Shown: positions 12,901 through 27,700, numbered from the stretch's first letter. The stretch is DNA of 64,000 nucleotides from Paragyromitra xinjiangensis (GCA_038503065.1 JBCAMK010000004.1:1625001-1689000); one strand, 5' to 3'. Numbers and translations: made by a program. Notes: a model not told the origin generated them from the letters alone.

Positions 12901-13114
12901 TATGTGCATTTCAAGAGACAAAGGGAGATAGAGACCTCGGGTTATTTATTTCAAGCTTTGTGCTCTGATCAAGGATAATAACCTACATTCCTGAGATACT
13001 ACAAGGAAAACAGCACAAATTTTTCCGTAATACCTGATAAGAAAGGTCAAACTTAGTTAAAACACTATATATACCCTGGTGGGGAAACGAGGAAAGAAGT
13101 AGAGGATAGAGTCG
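9973..13114. other. Gene-free DNA with a poly-C tract
   Basis: No gene was recognised. Two TACATGTA octamers lie at 10089-10096 and 10127-10134. An uninterrupted run of about 14 C residues begins near 10750, shortly before a fragment (tagtttacacccggctcg, about 10803-10820) similar to the MITE arm sequence at 9.8 kb. Minus-strand open frames at 11038-11440 and 12065-12367 have amino-acid compositions that could be decayed transposon coding sequence, but I cannot assign a family. Confidence 0.4.
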
Positions 13115-13319
13115 CTTCTGGGGGTGACGAAACTGGGGGTGATGAATTTCACCCAAAATCGAGGACAAGTCAAAAATGAAAGCGGAAAGATACTGATAAA
13201 ACCAAAGAATAATAATAAGAATCTTCTCAATAAATAAAAAGATCAAGAGAATAATTGACTCTCCTTTTCGACTTTCCGAAAGATTCATCACACCCCCAGC
13301 TTCGTCAGGCACCCAGGAG
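13115..13319. mobile_element. Short inverted-repeat element (about 205 bp)
   Basis: The left arm, about 13115-13147, contains ggggtgacgaaactggggg followed by tgatgaat. The right arm, about 13283-13319, read in reverse complement gives cctgacgaagctgggggtgtgatgaat. The arms match over most of about 33 nt with small gaps. The interior is AT-rich and non-coding. This is consistent with a MITE of a family not otherwise complete in this window. Confidence 0.6.
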
Positions 13320-16300
13320 CAATTTCATTGCTAGCTAATGCTTTCCATAACCAGCTAATACGACGGAATAAGTACTGGATCAACTTGACAGCAATCAGTT
13401 CGGAGAGCAAACCTTCAACGGAAAACTTCGGAAAATAAGACATAAACAGAACACCCGATAACCGGATTTCAACGGAGAATCCAGAAAAGGGTAAGGGATA
13501 ATCCGTTCCATGGCCTAAATTGCATCGTGATAATAACCGGCAGTTCGACCCTGTGTCTGCCGACCCGGGTTTGTTGAGCCCGGCGAATACCCAAAAGGTT
13601 TCAGATACAGAGATCAGGCTGATTCACCGGAATCCCAATCCCGGCTGCGGTACGTGCTGCAGACCGCGACAATATAGTCCGTTAAGAGTTCTGATTTGTG
13701 GTAGGCCCCTGCTCTACAGTCCACATGATACAACAGTTTCAATATGGATGACAGTAACGTAAAATATGAATTAATATGGTAGCCATTCTAAATTGTAGAT
13801 GAGATGTTAAAAAATTTGTCACACTCTATGCGTAGAGGCCAGCCCTTGATTCCAACTAAGTTTTCAGCCCTAGACTAGCGTTGACACCATTTCAAGAACT
13901 TGAATATCGCTGGTGGAGGGGGAAACAACCGCTGAAGGTTACGTGTGATGCCTCGCCTACCATCATTACCACCACCCACAGAGGTATATCCCATTGCCAA
14001 GTCTGATCCAATAGGCACTCCATTTTAAAATACACGCACAATAACGTAGCATATAGCTTCCGGCCTAACACACAACCTTAGGCGCCATTCTGCATGCGTT
14101 TATCGTGAAGACTGGCTGGAGGAACATCTCCAATCATAACGTATCACTCACTCATGGCAATTGTGTAACGCTCGCCCGGGTGGCCTGTGAGCTTAAGATA
14201 ACACTGCCCAAAAGCCCGACTGGCTGAAGCAAAAGTTTGACAGATGGCTATCCCACGATGTAGCTGCAAGTTGTCTTGTTAATGGATACATGCCCTATTA
14301 GTCAATCATGCATCTCCCATGTTACATGATGCACTTTGATAATCAAGCAGCTGGCCTGTCCAACAGATCTAAATGAAGGCCTTCGACGATATTAACTAGC
14401 TTCCTATGTGTCCAGCAATCGGGTCTCTAAAAAAAAGCAAGCACACCCGCACTTGCACATGTACAACCGTCGGAGCTCTGTCAACCCCCGCAAACCCTTG
14501 AGATAGTCACGCATCCTTGGGAATTCCATCGCTTCCCCATAAACTTGATAAAAATATTAAAAGTCATTCGGGGTAAATCAAGAAAATATGGGATTCATAG
14601 AAAAACGTCTCCACGATAGCATAGCCTGTAAAAAGGCACCTAGCATTCCCAAGTGCGGAATCAACCATGATATTATTTAAACCTCCGCGTCGGGGGCCCA
14701 GGATCTGTACCTTATTCAATTGAATTGCATCAGGTGTATATTTGTATCCGCCACCCCTCTAAAAAAAGCCTTAGCTGTGGGACTTAACAAATGATGCCCT
14801 AAAGCAAAAGCCTGAGCGTAGCGTCTGGGCTCCACCAAAGCTAGCCAAGGCAGTTATTCGTCATGCGGGGATAAGAGCGATCTTAGCTTTACCTACTTTT
14901 TCCCAATAATCGAGTTTAGATTGCTATGCCTACGGCATAAATAGATGCTGCAAGACATTTGACTTGCGACAGGCACAAATAAAACTGCCGTCCTGGAAAC
15001 CCATTAAGACTGAAAGAACATCATGCAATTGACAGCTTGAAGATCCTAAGGGCGAGAACGGTCGAGACTGGACTGGACTGGGCTTTCTGCGGCCTGGTAT
15101 TCAATCATATTTACCATACAAGACTTGCCAGATCAGACCTGCGTCTACAAGCCCGTGACTAGATGGTTCACAGGACGTAGAAACCTCCAAGCCTTAAAGC
15201 CTCATCGCAGTACCAAGCGAACCATGGACAAATTTTGATTGATGGAGGGCGAGTAGTCAACATCGTGACAAGGTAGGGGCCTAGTCCAGTTCACTTATTG
15301 CAATGCAAGGCAGCTCCAGAAGGGCTAAAATTATGTTACCCTACAATCTAACTAGGCATGGGGAAATGTGCCCTAATGCGGTGAATGCGGGGCCGATCGC
15401 AGGCCTATGAGTGGCCGAATGTGACAGATTCTATGCCCGAGGATATCCATGAAGATGTCGATAGTGATATGCGATTTTCCCTGAAACACTAGCTGTTTCC
15501 GAAAAGCGGCAGATGCTCAACCATGCATGCGATCATGATAAATACTCCGCTCTAGCAGCTGCGGGAGTACTCTATTTGAAGTAGATAGCGGTTTAAAGGA
15601 GATCTAGAGGATCCCACTGAGCATACCCTAGCAGCGGGACGTCCGCGGGATAGACACACCCCGGAACTGAGCAAGGTATCGTGGGGAAAGGCCGGGGGAC
15701 TTGACGACTGTGCAAGCAGCCACCAAACACTCTCGCCCTTGGAGTCCATGTAATGCTTTCAGTCCAATTCACAGAATGGCCTCAAGACTGCTGTACCCGC
15801 TGTTCACCCTGCAAAATGAACGAATTTATCCAATGATCACTAGGCGGCTGCTTGTAAAACGTAATACATGCATATGCACGGTGGTTCCAAATATTGTGTT
15901 CTTTTCGAAGCGATTAGATTCAACATAGGGGTCTTGGCCATTTGAAAAGATTGCCCCGACTTCCGCGGGCCCCTATGACCATACAAGGACGAGTGATCGA
16001 ACATGTAGTTAGGTCAACAGATGAATACTATCGGATTTCGTGCATCTCCCATTTATAGCTAGCTAGTTTTCAATTCCGACCACCCAATCACGTCTCGAGC
16101 GACCAGAGCAAATACCCCGCTTGTGATTGGGAACGAGTTCTAGAAAATATCCCAAAAAGTTAATTAAGCCAACCCCAGGCGGTAGTTCCCCAACCCCTGG
16201 CCATTCACATGTCGAAAACAAAACAGAAAAACATAAATGCAATCAACCACAACAACAATCCTGAAAGTGTATCTCGCTTAACTGTTTCCCGCAAAAAAAA

Positions 16301-17405
16301 AATTGCCGTCGCTGAGCATTTTTCCGAATGGTAAAACACCGCATCGTACATCGTCCACACATGCTTCCGTCCCGCGGCATGGCCTGTCAAACGGGAGGGC
16401 CGGTTTTTGACGTCGCTTGGCATTTCTCGGCAATCTAATCAGTTGCTGGTCTGCTCGGAAGATTTCAACTCCATAATCGTGGTTGCCGAGTACCGGACCA
16501 TGGTAACACGCATCACATCATCAGATTCAAGATCGACAGTGACAGTTATATTAGATCCATTTATGGTTGAGAATCTTAGAGTCCTTAAATTACTACCATA
16601 AAGGCCAATCATACAAGTGAAGGATTAACATTTCTGTGCGTCGAACGAAGATAAAACTTACCCATAATCTTACCTGCATGGCGAAAATTAAGAGTTAGAT
16701 ATTCGTTATGTGCAACATTCGCTTCCGATATCCCAGCACCATAGAGATTCAACTAGTCAAACACCTCCTCACGGAAATTCTCTCCGAGGAAGAATACGGC
16801 AGATCTACAAAAAAGAAAACTTTTCATGTTCTCTCCCTTCAATATCATCCCAAACTTAAAAAAATGCAAGTGACTGCACGATACCCATATTTCTCCAAAA
16901 ACAATGTATAAAAAAACAAATGAAAAGGCTCTAGCCACGAAACGTTAACAGTTACAACGTACCCTTAGAAATAAAAGAAAACTATAAGCAAAAATAATGC
17001 CGCAAGAAATGCTCGAGTACAAGAGAACCATTGAACCCTATGTATAAACAGAAAAAAAACGAAACTAAAACTGAGCGAATGCTCAAAGCACTCCCTCCTA
17101 TACAAAGCACGATAAACCCTGAAGCCCTTAAAGATATAAAACTCGAATCGGCACTTCCTTGCCGTTAATGCATGATCCAATATGCACCCCGTTCCCCAGA
17201 TAAAACAACATAAGATATCGAAACAAGAAATTTAAAGGAATGAGAAAACATAAGACTTCCAAACGAAAAAATAAATAAATCGTGTGCTCGATATTAAACC
17301 CCGATTTTTTTTTGGCGTGCTTCTAGGTTGATGTCTATGACAAAGAAACCCCAAAAGTTGAAAAACATTCATGAATACGCTTGACTTGATGGCTCAAATG
17401 AATCA
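13320..17405. other. Gene-free DNA downstream of the TALE homeobox gene
   Basis: About 4.1 kb with only short open frames, the longest near 13520-13762 and 15552-15749, none with a recognisable motif. The part next to 17405 should hold the 3' UTR of the homeobox gene. No transposon end, tRNA or array was recognised. Confidence 0.4.
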
Positions 17406-18725
17406 CTAACTGGAGCTAGGGTTTCCCATTGAATGGGAAGGTTTTTGGTCCGAATCTACTCGACCAGTATTTGTGATGCTTGGTAGTCTTCGTCGACGAG
17501 CATTGATGAACCAGTTGCTTACCTATACTCTAAGTTAGATAGGTGATTCGCGGAAAAGAAGTCGTTGCTACCTACTTGGTTGATATTAAGGCCTGTTTGC
17601 GCCATCAACATCTGCTTCTCGTCTTCTGTTGGATAGGGATGGTGCAAATGATCATTTAGCCAACCTCGAAGGAGATCGGTGACATGTTTGGGTAAATTTC
17701 CTCTTCGTCGCTTTCCTGGGCGGCCATGATCGAAATGGTCCATAGTCATATCCACAGGGTGGCCACCAGCAGAAAATGGTGATCTATTGTCCATCATCAT
17801 CGGCTGCGCAGATGCATAACTGGAATTTCTTTGTGGCTGAGAGTAAGAAGAATGAGAATAATATTGATTAGACAACTGGGGTACTGGAGAGGAACTTCGG
17901 TACGAAGGACCATTAGGCATCCCAGAACCTCCAGAATATCTATGATACTCTTGAGAGGACTGTTGGTACCGTATATCATTGTCGATAGGGGATGTGTAAG
18001 AAGACTGTTGAGTAGCTTGTGGGAGCGACTGGGTATGGGCAAATAATGATGGGAGTGTGACGGGTTGTTGCGGCCTGTCTGAAGGATCCATATCGAAAGA
18101 TGACCCGCGTGATGATGTCAATGAGGCTACAGGTGGCAGGTACGGACTGGGCCTATTATCGTTCACATATGAAGATGAAGTAGATGAGATAATGCTTATT
18201 CGCCTTTGATCCACCGATGAGGCGGGCGACGCATAATTCTGTCCGTCATAGCGAGCATCGGCAGGATCACTCGATACTATCCGCCCGCCTGTCAGAGGTA
18301 TATTGGGAATTGAACAAGCAGTTGCCGTCGCCCCGCGCTGGCTAGGTGACGATGATAGAACGGGCATACTTGAGGAGGAATCGGATACAGCGCTTGAAGG
18401 GCTTTGAGAAACCCTTCCATGTACTTGGAAAGTGGGCGAACCACGATCCGCTATCCTTCGTGGCATAGAGCTTGACGAAGCGTGCATTTCTCGAGAGTTT
18501 TGTGAGGGGGTATGTGAGTAAAATTCTGGAAGCGCCTTTTTCCTCCCTAATTGTCAGTCCACCCTAGAAACGAAGAGCGAGCCAGATCATCCCAGAGGCT
18601 TTTACCTGATGCAAAGGAGGAAGGGATTGTTCAACCCCAGGAAAAGTGGACGATGAAGTAGGTCCCATTGTCATAGTGCTTGCCATTGCTCTTTTGCGAC
18701 TACGATCGAGTGGGGACGTGTCCAT
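17406..18725 (-). CDS. TALE/KN-type homeodomain transcription factor
   Basis: Predicted nuclear DNA-binding regulator; relatives in Pezizomycotina act in development. Exons are 18606-18725, 17576-18535 and 17406-17522 (398 aa). The body is Ser/Pro/Gln-rich and likely disordered. A basic GKRRRGNLPK starts a homeodomain at about residues 315-375. It carries the TALE hallmarks HHPYPTEDEK after helix 1 and, across intron 2 (17523-17575), the recognition helix NQ/VSNWFINARRRR. The C-terminal tail is about 25 residues. Intron 2 is secure. Intron 1 has a clear donor (CAG/GTAAAA at 18605), but the acceptors nearest a branch-like CTGAC are in the wrong phase; I use AAAAAG at 18536, which keeps the frame, and regard that junction as uncertain. 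The gene stands alone in gene-free DNA. Confidence 0.87.
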
Positions 18726-21700
18726 ATGATGCCCAACGAAGGAAGATTATAGAAGACTCGAAGGTGTAGGTACTTGACAGATTTTATCCGCCAATGTGTT
18801 ATTATAATCCCTAATCAACAAGCCAGAGTTAGTCAAATGCCGAATACAAATGCTCACTGTGCAGTAACTTTAGAAGTGGTCGTGGCTTCCTTGTCAAAGC
18901 AAGAGCTAGCTCCATAGCCTCGAAGTGAACTGTGAGGCTCATCACCAGGGCCACACGGGGAATTACAGCAAAAGCAGAAACATACAAAACCCAGCGCACA
19001 GTATAGAAATCTTACTTCCAAACGAGTAAGGGTATCCTTGAGCAGCTATTGTTGCAAGAAGAAAGGTGGGGCAAGAAATAATCGGACAAAACACTTGCAG
19101 TAGTGAAACAATCCGTAACAAGGGGCCGACTCTAGATTCCAGAAAGAAGAGACCGGAAGATTTATAACGTAAAAGAACACAAGAAGAAAAAAAGATCAGA
19201 ACCCACCAAAGAAGAATTTATGTGGGGATCAGGCACGGTAGGGGGCCAGGCACTTTATATCGGCGACAAAACAAAGGAAACACCGATGAGCGTTGAAAAG
19301 AACTGGCTGTCAGGCGTGGCCCGAACAGACAAATCGTTGCAATGGCCTGAATTAAGCCTTATAGAGCCTAGAATTAAAACTGGGGTAGGCTTTGATGATT
19401 GTTCACTTTTGTGGGATATGCGTTCGCTTGAGATGGATGATGCCGATAATTTCCCGATTGCTTGCGATACCGAGAGTTTGGCAGATGGCGATAATGCAGT
19501 CTTCTCAGTTGGATGAAGTTCTGACAGGAGAGGTGAATTGTGATGCTCCAGGCCTAACAGCGACAGTGACAATGAATGCTTCGCAAGCAGGACTGTACCT
19601 GATAGGGTAAAAGAAGCACGATTGAATTGTAACGCTGTGAGAACGACCACGCAGAGGTTTGCCTGCTTAAAGACCCAACGCCAACAGAAATGTGCCTGCG
19701 AAGGGCAGAAGAGGGAAGCGCGGGAAGAAGAAGAAACAAAAGAGGGCTGGAGAGCAAACGCAGAAGACCGCTATCGGAGCAGGGACGGCGTCATGTCGCG
19801 CAGTACAGCTGTACCGCTATCCCCTCAATGCCCAACCACTGAACACTACAGTGACTTCCAGCCAGTCCACCTTGCGTGGAGCCGATGTCGATCGCCACAC
19901 GCACCTGGCCTGTCAAGTTTATCGCTTGTCTTGTCTCGGGCTACTCGGCGGACTATACCACCAGAGGGGAGCCAGGAGGTCTGTGTATATGTAAGGAGGG
20001 GTGCCTGCTTCTGCTCGCCGTCTGTCAGTCGAGCTGACGCACAGTTGGGATGCTCGATCGTACAGTCGGTGAGAGGTCCCACAAGGGCACCTGGCAACTG
20101 GGCAACTAACTAGCTAGTCTGTACATAGAATCAAAGTACCTGCGGAACGACAACTCGATACCAGCAAGACCGTGGGAGAAAGACCACATGAACTAGGATA
20201 GACAAGACCCTACACTGCGCAGATGTGCGGCAAGTTTCTTCATCCTATCCTGGCCCTCCTGGCCCCCAAGAACAAATACTCCTCGGCCATACCGTGATCT
20301 CTTCAAGCCGTCACGGTATGGTGGCCTACAGCCCACCTGAAACCGCACTGGACTGGTTACTGGATTTACCAGGCACTTTGAGGCTTGATCGATCGGCTCT
20401 CAAATGATGCCTACATGATTGCCGGATATGATCGTCGAACCCAGGACAGACGTGACAAAAAAGGATAGTGATCACCCCCGACGCCATCTGGGACATGGGT
20501 CGGAAAGAAAACAAACCAGGATCAAATGGAGGTAAAAGGAGGAACTTGACAGCTGCTGCGGGCAAGGAAACATATGTATGCCGCTGTTTGAGGTGGAGAT
20601 GGGCGTCGCTGTTCCTTACTTTCTTAGTGGAAATTCTTCCTGGCGTTACCAATAACTCCAAATTTCCCACCGATTCTAGGAATTGGGATTTAGGAAACCC
20701 CGGCCTCTGTGCTGCTTTCGGTACCAGCTCTCGGTCTATGATCGCCGACCGTTCTTCTCTTTAAAAAAGAAAATATCAACCAGCCTCCCTTGCTCTAGAA
20801 ATGGCGCATATAGCACGTCATTGGCAAATTTTCCTTTAGACTTTGCATGGCAAACGTGTGAAAAGAAACACCACCAAATGTGAATCAAAAGATGCTGAAC
20901 TCACTGAGATTTAACACCATAGACAACAACTGACAAAAAAGAGACTGGCTGGCCTATTTGACAATCATGCACATAACCGGGCAGCAGGGGCCAGATGATG
21001 CCGGCTGAGAAGGGGGTAGCGAACCGAAAGAATTCCGACAGGGATGGAGGGGCGGGACAAGGGTAGATTGACATGGTTGGCACTGGCAATTGTCTACCAC
21101 TTTGCAAGGGGGACCCCACCTATTACCGAGAAAACAGAACGCGATACGAACAAGATCTCTTTTCTTTCTTCTACACCACACCGGATCTGGAAACGGGGGG
21201 AAAAAGAAAAGTTAACATATCTGAAGTGCAGAAAATTCCCACTTCCTTCTTGAAAAAAGGCTACCAGTAGCCACGCACGGCAAATTTGCCCTGACGAAGA
21301 AATTTTACCAGGGGTACTAAATGTCATGATCCTTGCAACACTCGATGTCAGCTAGTCCCATAGCTAAACTGTGGTAGGAACGGGAGGAGACGAACTTCTT
21401 ATTCTCGGCCTGGTTACGTGCACGAGCTATCACTTGACTTTAAGAGTAAATATTTGGCCTCAGAAGACTATTTCTGCCTGTTGGTAACCGATTCTGAGGT
21501 TGACTTAAGTCTGGTGAACTTAGTTTATAAATCATTATCAAATGGTTCTAGTAATAGTTCGCAAAGTTTGCCGGGCCATATCATAGTATAAAACCAACAA
21601 AATAACAAAGAAAGTTAATGCTAAACACCAAAAGCTCCTCGGCAAGTCACCTTTGTTAACCCACAAAGATGACATACCACCAACTAGACATCTAGCATGT

Positions 21701-24700
21701 TGTCAGCTGCCAGACGTTGCAAAGTTACAAGACAGTCAGATTTAATCCTTACTAAAGGGGATATGGGCGCCTACGTATCTGGGGGGCGCACATGAAAACA
21801 GTGCTCATCAGAGCCATCGCATTTTAGACACCACGGAGAGCATCGATTTCAGTAACTCCTTTGGCTTGGCAAATACCACCATGGTCAAATTTTCGCGGAA
21901 GGCTACCAAACGCTTGCTATAGAGTAGATCGATTTTCCTGACAACTGTGAGACAAACCCGAAACTGTGTTGCCTTGTGCAGCCTGAGCTAAAGAAGAACA
22001 GCTGCATCGATTCGTGATGTCCTAGATCCCGGATAGTCCAGAACAAGGTCCGGAGTAGTAGCCGCGCCATCCTTCGACCCACGGTCTCCAATGTGATGGA
22101 CAGCGGGAGCATCATCGTAAACCTCGGTCTGCCGAAACCTGCCGAGCAAGCCACCACCTTGTTAGTGAATCTCTTCTTAGCTGTAGCACTCCCCAGACAT
22201 GGACGCACGGCTTTTTGGAACCCATGTTTTTAGGGTTTCGGAATCGAATCGCCGGTTTACTAACACAAATCGATGAAGATTGAGCACAGATGAGATCTAG
22301 CGCACCTATTTGTAACTCTTGTGAAATATATGCCGATCAATAACTTGGATCATATGTTTAGGGAATCCATAAAAGGAATATCTAGTAAATGGTAATCAGG
22401 TTTGCTTGTTTCTGTCAATCTCTGGTGGATTTCCTCGTCAATCGAGAAAAACTTAGCGAGTAGATTGATGCATCAGTTACGCCACCCTTGCCGTGGATCC
22501 TTGTTAACTTTTTCAGTCTGGACCTGATGCCCATCCACTTCGTGTTGGGAATTTAGAATCGGGAAGCCCTTTTCATCCTCTGGAAACTCTCCGAGAAAGC
22601 AGTCCAATACTCTCCAAAAGAATTATCAAAGAACTTCTCGGCCGTTAGACATCATGTGGATTCCCGCTGAGACCGGGTTATAGCTTCCTGTTTTCGTGCC
22701 TCCGTAAAAGTAGCAGCCGCGTTCCTTGCCAGCTGTCAGAGCGGGCAGCTTTTCCAGATGATTTTCTAGACCAGCCTCTTTGGCTGAGCCTGCGCTCCCC
22801 AGGTGCTTTGACCTCCTCCAAACTAACCCCTTACTTCCTAAATAGGAAGCTGATGGCCGCTCATCAGTTGCACTGCATCCATTCCTTGGGAAGGATGAAT
22901 AGCTAACTCTGTGACCTTGGTTCAACAATGATTAACCACCAGGGTCCATATCAATGTTGGTTTTCGCGAAATTCGGGTTGGAGGACAAAATAGACTGGGG
23001 GTGCATTTTAACTCATCCGAATGCCCAATAGGCAGGCTTCTTCAGGTGAGATCGAGTCAAAGACTTGACCCACCTTTCGTCCCACTGCTGAAAAATTGTT
23101 TTTGTTTTTTCTCTGTTTCCCTGATTTCTTTTTCGTGAACCCCCGCACTGTGTACGTGATTGCCGAGAATCCTGTCAGGCTTTTTTTTCTTGGATTGCGG
23201 CAGAGCTTTGTGCATACCAGATCGCACCAAAAAGAAGAAAAGAAACTCGGCATGTTGTTGACTTCCGCTACCGACAGCCGACATCAAATGGATTGAGAGT
23301 ATTCTCCTTTACAGTCACCTGTGATGTCTAGCCTCCGGCAGTACGTAACTTCGCATATATCAGCTATGATACGCATTACTCAGTAAACATAAACAATTGC
23401 AAAGCTAGTCACGTCTAGCTAGTGTCTTTCTGGGAGACGGTAAGGCGCTGATATGTACTCTTCGCTTTTGAGATCCCAGCTCCTCACACACAAAGCAGCA
23501 AGTGCAGCAATGCCATTGCCATAATATTCTAATTCCTTTTTTTCAAGTGGATGTAATAAATGTTGGCAGCCGGTGTCAGACGTGAGTTCTTGGCGGCATC
23601 TGAACAACCTAAAAGTACTCTCGTCGAAAGACATATCTTTGACCACCGTTTGACCTGACTTGATCTGAATATTGGCGTCATCGTTAAAGGGCTCTGACAA
23701 CATCGAGTTATTCCTAGAATCCATCCAACCTCTCAATCCCGCCTACCAGTAAAAGCGAGAACACAAAGAAATGCCACACAGCATTGCATGTTGCCGACTG
23801 ATCTTTGATAATTTGACAAGCGATCCCAAAATGGCCTCACATCTCTCAATCGTGGCCCGCCTGTGCCTCTCCGATAGAGCATAACCAATGCGAGCCATAT
23901 TTCCTCGAGCTGTTAGGATGTACGATCAGCCAGCCGAAGCATGCGTACATATTCAACGCTAATGTTGGGTCCACAAGTAGGCATTGATCATGAAAGCTGA
24001 CAGGCGCCCGCATACCAATCCCTTCCTCAGAATGAGAAACAGTACCTCGGCTGTTTGCCAGGTGTATCCTTTTATCTCTCTCTGTCTATCCCCTAATTAT
24101 CCAGGCGACATGTTTCAGGACTGGCACTTGAAGCTCCTAGCTGATCAAGAGTTCGTCCAGCGTCTCCAGCGATCCGATTCCCAGGGCGCGGGCTAGAAGA
24201 CAACCTCTGGTATGAAATTTGGTAGAAGGTCTGGACTGTACTAGACCAAAAGGAACTGTGAAATGATTAGCTCGTATGGAGGCTAGGCGCAGTCTTAATT
24301 CCCAAAGTTCGGAGATTCGGCACCTCTTATGGCCCTTGTCTCATTTCTGTACAGCAACATGATGCTATTTTTCTTTTGGTTGGCTCAGCGTCATGGAAAG
24401 CCATCCGACATGTTAACAACCCACTATCATGGATCCGCGTCGGAGAACCTAAAGTAGTCTGATATACATCCCACAGCAAAGTCGGAAGAGAAAACGTGCC
24501 AAACTTGCAGTCCTAGCTCTCTAATTCGACCGTGTCTGGGCTCCGGTGCAATAGACGGGCTCACCCCCACATCTTCTGGAAGTTCTCCCACACGTCAGCT
24601 TCCTGCTGTTGTAAACTTTGTTTCTGGGACTACCAAGTTTCTGAGGGTGGTTGCCATGTGTTTCAGTCGACACGAGAAGCGTCACCACTAGCATGACCAG

Positions 24701-27700
24701 ACCTTCCCACTAGATTCTATGTGTAGGTTTAGTCCCAGCAATGATTCATCACAACTCTTATCCTGTAACCCATATTGGCCTCCGAAACCAACATATCGAT
24801 GCAAAGTGTTATCTGCGTATCACCTTGAGATCGATTAAGTTGACAAACATGTCGATTCTGATCGCTCAATATGATGGAAGAGAGCTTTGTCGAATCGCTT
24901 GGAGTTGCGGCAATCACTGGAAAGGCTGTATTGTGACTACCAACATCCCTTTATACCAAAAGAACTTGTCAGTGACTTATACCACGGATTCTAGATCACT
25001 AGGGCACAAAATTGTCGTGGAAAACCATCCAAGTGCCTTTTGGGGGCAGGCTTTTCGTCGTGAGCTTCGACTTGCCGAATCAGCGAAATATCTGGTACAA
25101 ACTCGAGGTGTTATGCCAGCCAGTCATTTACTCTGTTGATGCTTAGATCTTTAAGAAAAGTACGCTAATCTTCTACAAAGCAGCTTTCAATCACTTTGAT
25201 CCCGTACCTTGGGTTGTCAAAGTTTAAAATTTAAATTCTAAATGAAATTATCCAAACCTTTCTGTCCAAACAAGAGCAGAACGCGGTGAGGCTACGCCAC
25301 CCAGCTTTCAGCGGCATTTGTGGTTTCACGCCAGGCAGTAATATATCTTGAAAGCTACTTCCATAAGTTATCAACCCATGAACCTCCAAGGAAAGGACGA
25401 CGTTCAAGTTATTTGAGCCAAAGGTGGCATCGAGAATTTATCTGTTTACTCGATCCCAAGGCTCATATATGGGCCCCTATAGGAAAACTGACACTATTAG
25501 CAAACTGTTTATCGGCCTCGCTCGCTGGTATCAACGACCGGAAAGCGGGAAGAGCAGAAATTATGGCCGAGACAGCCGAAAACTCCCAACTTCACACTTT
25601 GTCCTGTGCATTTTGTGCGGACTAAATACCAAGCCTTCCTATGTCAAAAAGGAATTAGCAAATGAATGAAATGCGGGGCAATTTGACCCGGTTTTCTTCT
25701 GGAGGAACCGATAGTATATGGCCACGACTACGAACCATGGCAGCGAAACTAATTCTGGCAAGCACATGATGCAAATACAAAGTTGCTATGGAGTACACAT
25801 TTCTGCACCCAATATAGATTCTGTGGAGTCGACTTTTTTTGCTATTCATGAGTAATGGTCAGCTACAATAGTCCCTTTACTCCAAACAACAATCAAAGCC
25901 TGATACGGACGTCCTGATTTCCTCGATTACTTTCGTGCTTACCCTTTCGCCTGCGGGTTACCACTCTAGCTGTGACACAAACTTGGCATGTCATGATCAT
26001 GGGTATTTTGCTTCTTGCGTCGAGACCGAGTTCATCTCTATCAATCTATTCTTCTTAAAGTTTGTGGCTTTTGATGGTGTGAAGAATGTGTGCTTTGGTG
26101 TTTGGAACTTTGCCTGAACCTGATTCGCAGGCTTTTGCTTTGTTGTTAGATATTTTGGATTTCCAGCTTACCCTATGCTTGATGGTTTCTGGCCCCGATA
26201 CTCTATATTTGAGAGATCTATAGCCATCTACCCCTTTTCCCTTTGGTTCCAGTGTTGGCCTTCTTTTTATTTTTCTCCCGTTTATTCTTCTTTGGTGTGT
26301 TCAAAGTCTCCGCATTGTCAGCCGAATAGACCGTTGGGGCCAGAGCTGGTAAATAGCAACTGACCTTTTCATCCAGCGACAGAATCACCTCTCTCACATA
26401 CCATCTCAGAATGTCCTCTAGTTTTCTACTTCGTCTTCGGTCAAAGGTGACCAAAGTCGTATAGAAGCATAAGATATTTTCATAGGTGGGATAGGATGCA
26501 GGAGTTGAGGACAGAAGGTTGAAAAGCGGGAAAGAAAGCGGGAACGTTCGACCCCGAGGCAGACGTTGACTGTGGAGCAAATAGATCGTACCAAGGTCAG
26601 TATTACATACATATGGGTCACGCCACTTTCAAGCTTACCCCTTGTACCCCTCTGCTCACCTGTACAAATTTCTACCCTGTTCGTTCCACCTAAACTCCTC
26701 AGCAGAGGGTCGCTTTAAAGTCGCGGGAACAGACTTTTCTGGCTCCTTCAAAGTCGGTTTCAAAATGAGGTCTAGACAATAGCTTCGCTTATCACGACAC
26801 GGGAACTAGCATGGCAACACTTTTGACAGCAGCAGAAACGTCACGGCTGTGTTGCCGAAGCACTGACCCTTCCATCGAACGGTGTTATTAACCGGGATTC
26901 TGGACGTCAGACAACAAACGCAACGGCCGTGGACGGCTATATTTATCAAACCCCACTTGGCGGCTTGGATCTTGGATCTGGTGAGGGACCCAGGTCCTCA
27001 CGTTTGCAGTAATATTATGCAGCCAAGTTCATTATTTTGCGGCGATTTCCATCGGGTTTTTTAATGGGTCTGGAGGCCCAGTAACCCTCGTACATTACCC
27101 AATAGCAACATCAGCGTAAGCAGGGGTTTTAAGGTCGGCTGGCCTGAAAAGGCACTATCCGATTCACAAGTTACAACAAGTTACATTAAGGGATACCGAC
27201 AGGTTTCGGGTTCATTGGGCATAAGCACAACCTCCATATTCATGAATTACTAAAGGGCTATGAGAGGGATAACGAATACTAGAAGTTCTCTAGCTTGCTT
27301 ATAGAGATAGAAGATCTGTGTTTCATACTCCTATAGAGAAGTATGTATGCATTTACATTCGGAATTTAAAAGCCTGTGATCTGGAGGTGCCGAGAGCTTG
27401 GACTTTTTTGGCCGCATACCAGCCATAAAAATTTAATACATATATCGGTGGGAGATTCTTATGGAAATCACGCAGGCCTTACGTGAGACACAATTTTAGT
27501 GCTAGTAATAGGTTTTAATCCATTTGAAAAACTCGTTAAAACTTTTCAAGGCAGACTTGTCCTCTTGGTCGGCAGAAAACATAAAAAGGACAGATTTCAG
27601 GTCAGCCGATGGGTGGTTACTTTTGTTCGTTCGCTTCTTCGACATCAACAAATGCAGCCTTGGAGTCCTAAATCTTTGAGGATACATGTAGCTGACTAGA

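Noticed and set aside
24741..25139. 132-codon plus-strand frame in the gene-free region
   Set aside because: No recognisable motif or flanking exon; kept only as a remote possibility.
26540..26570. tRNA-like T-loop (gttcgaccc)
   Set aside because: No matching acceptor, D or anticodon stems could be drawn around it.
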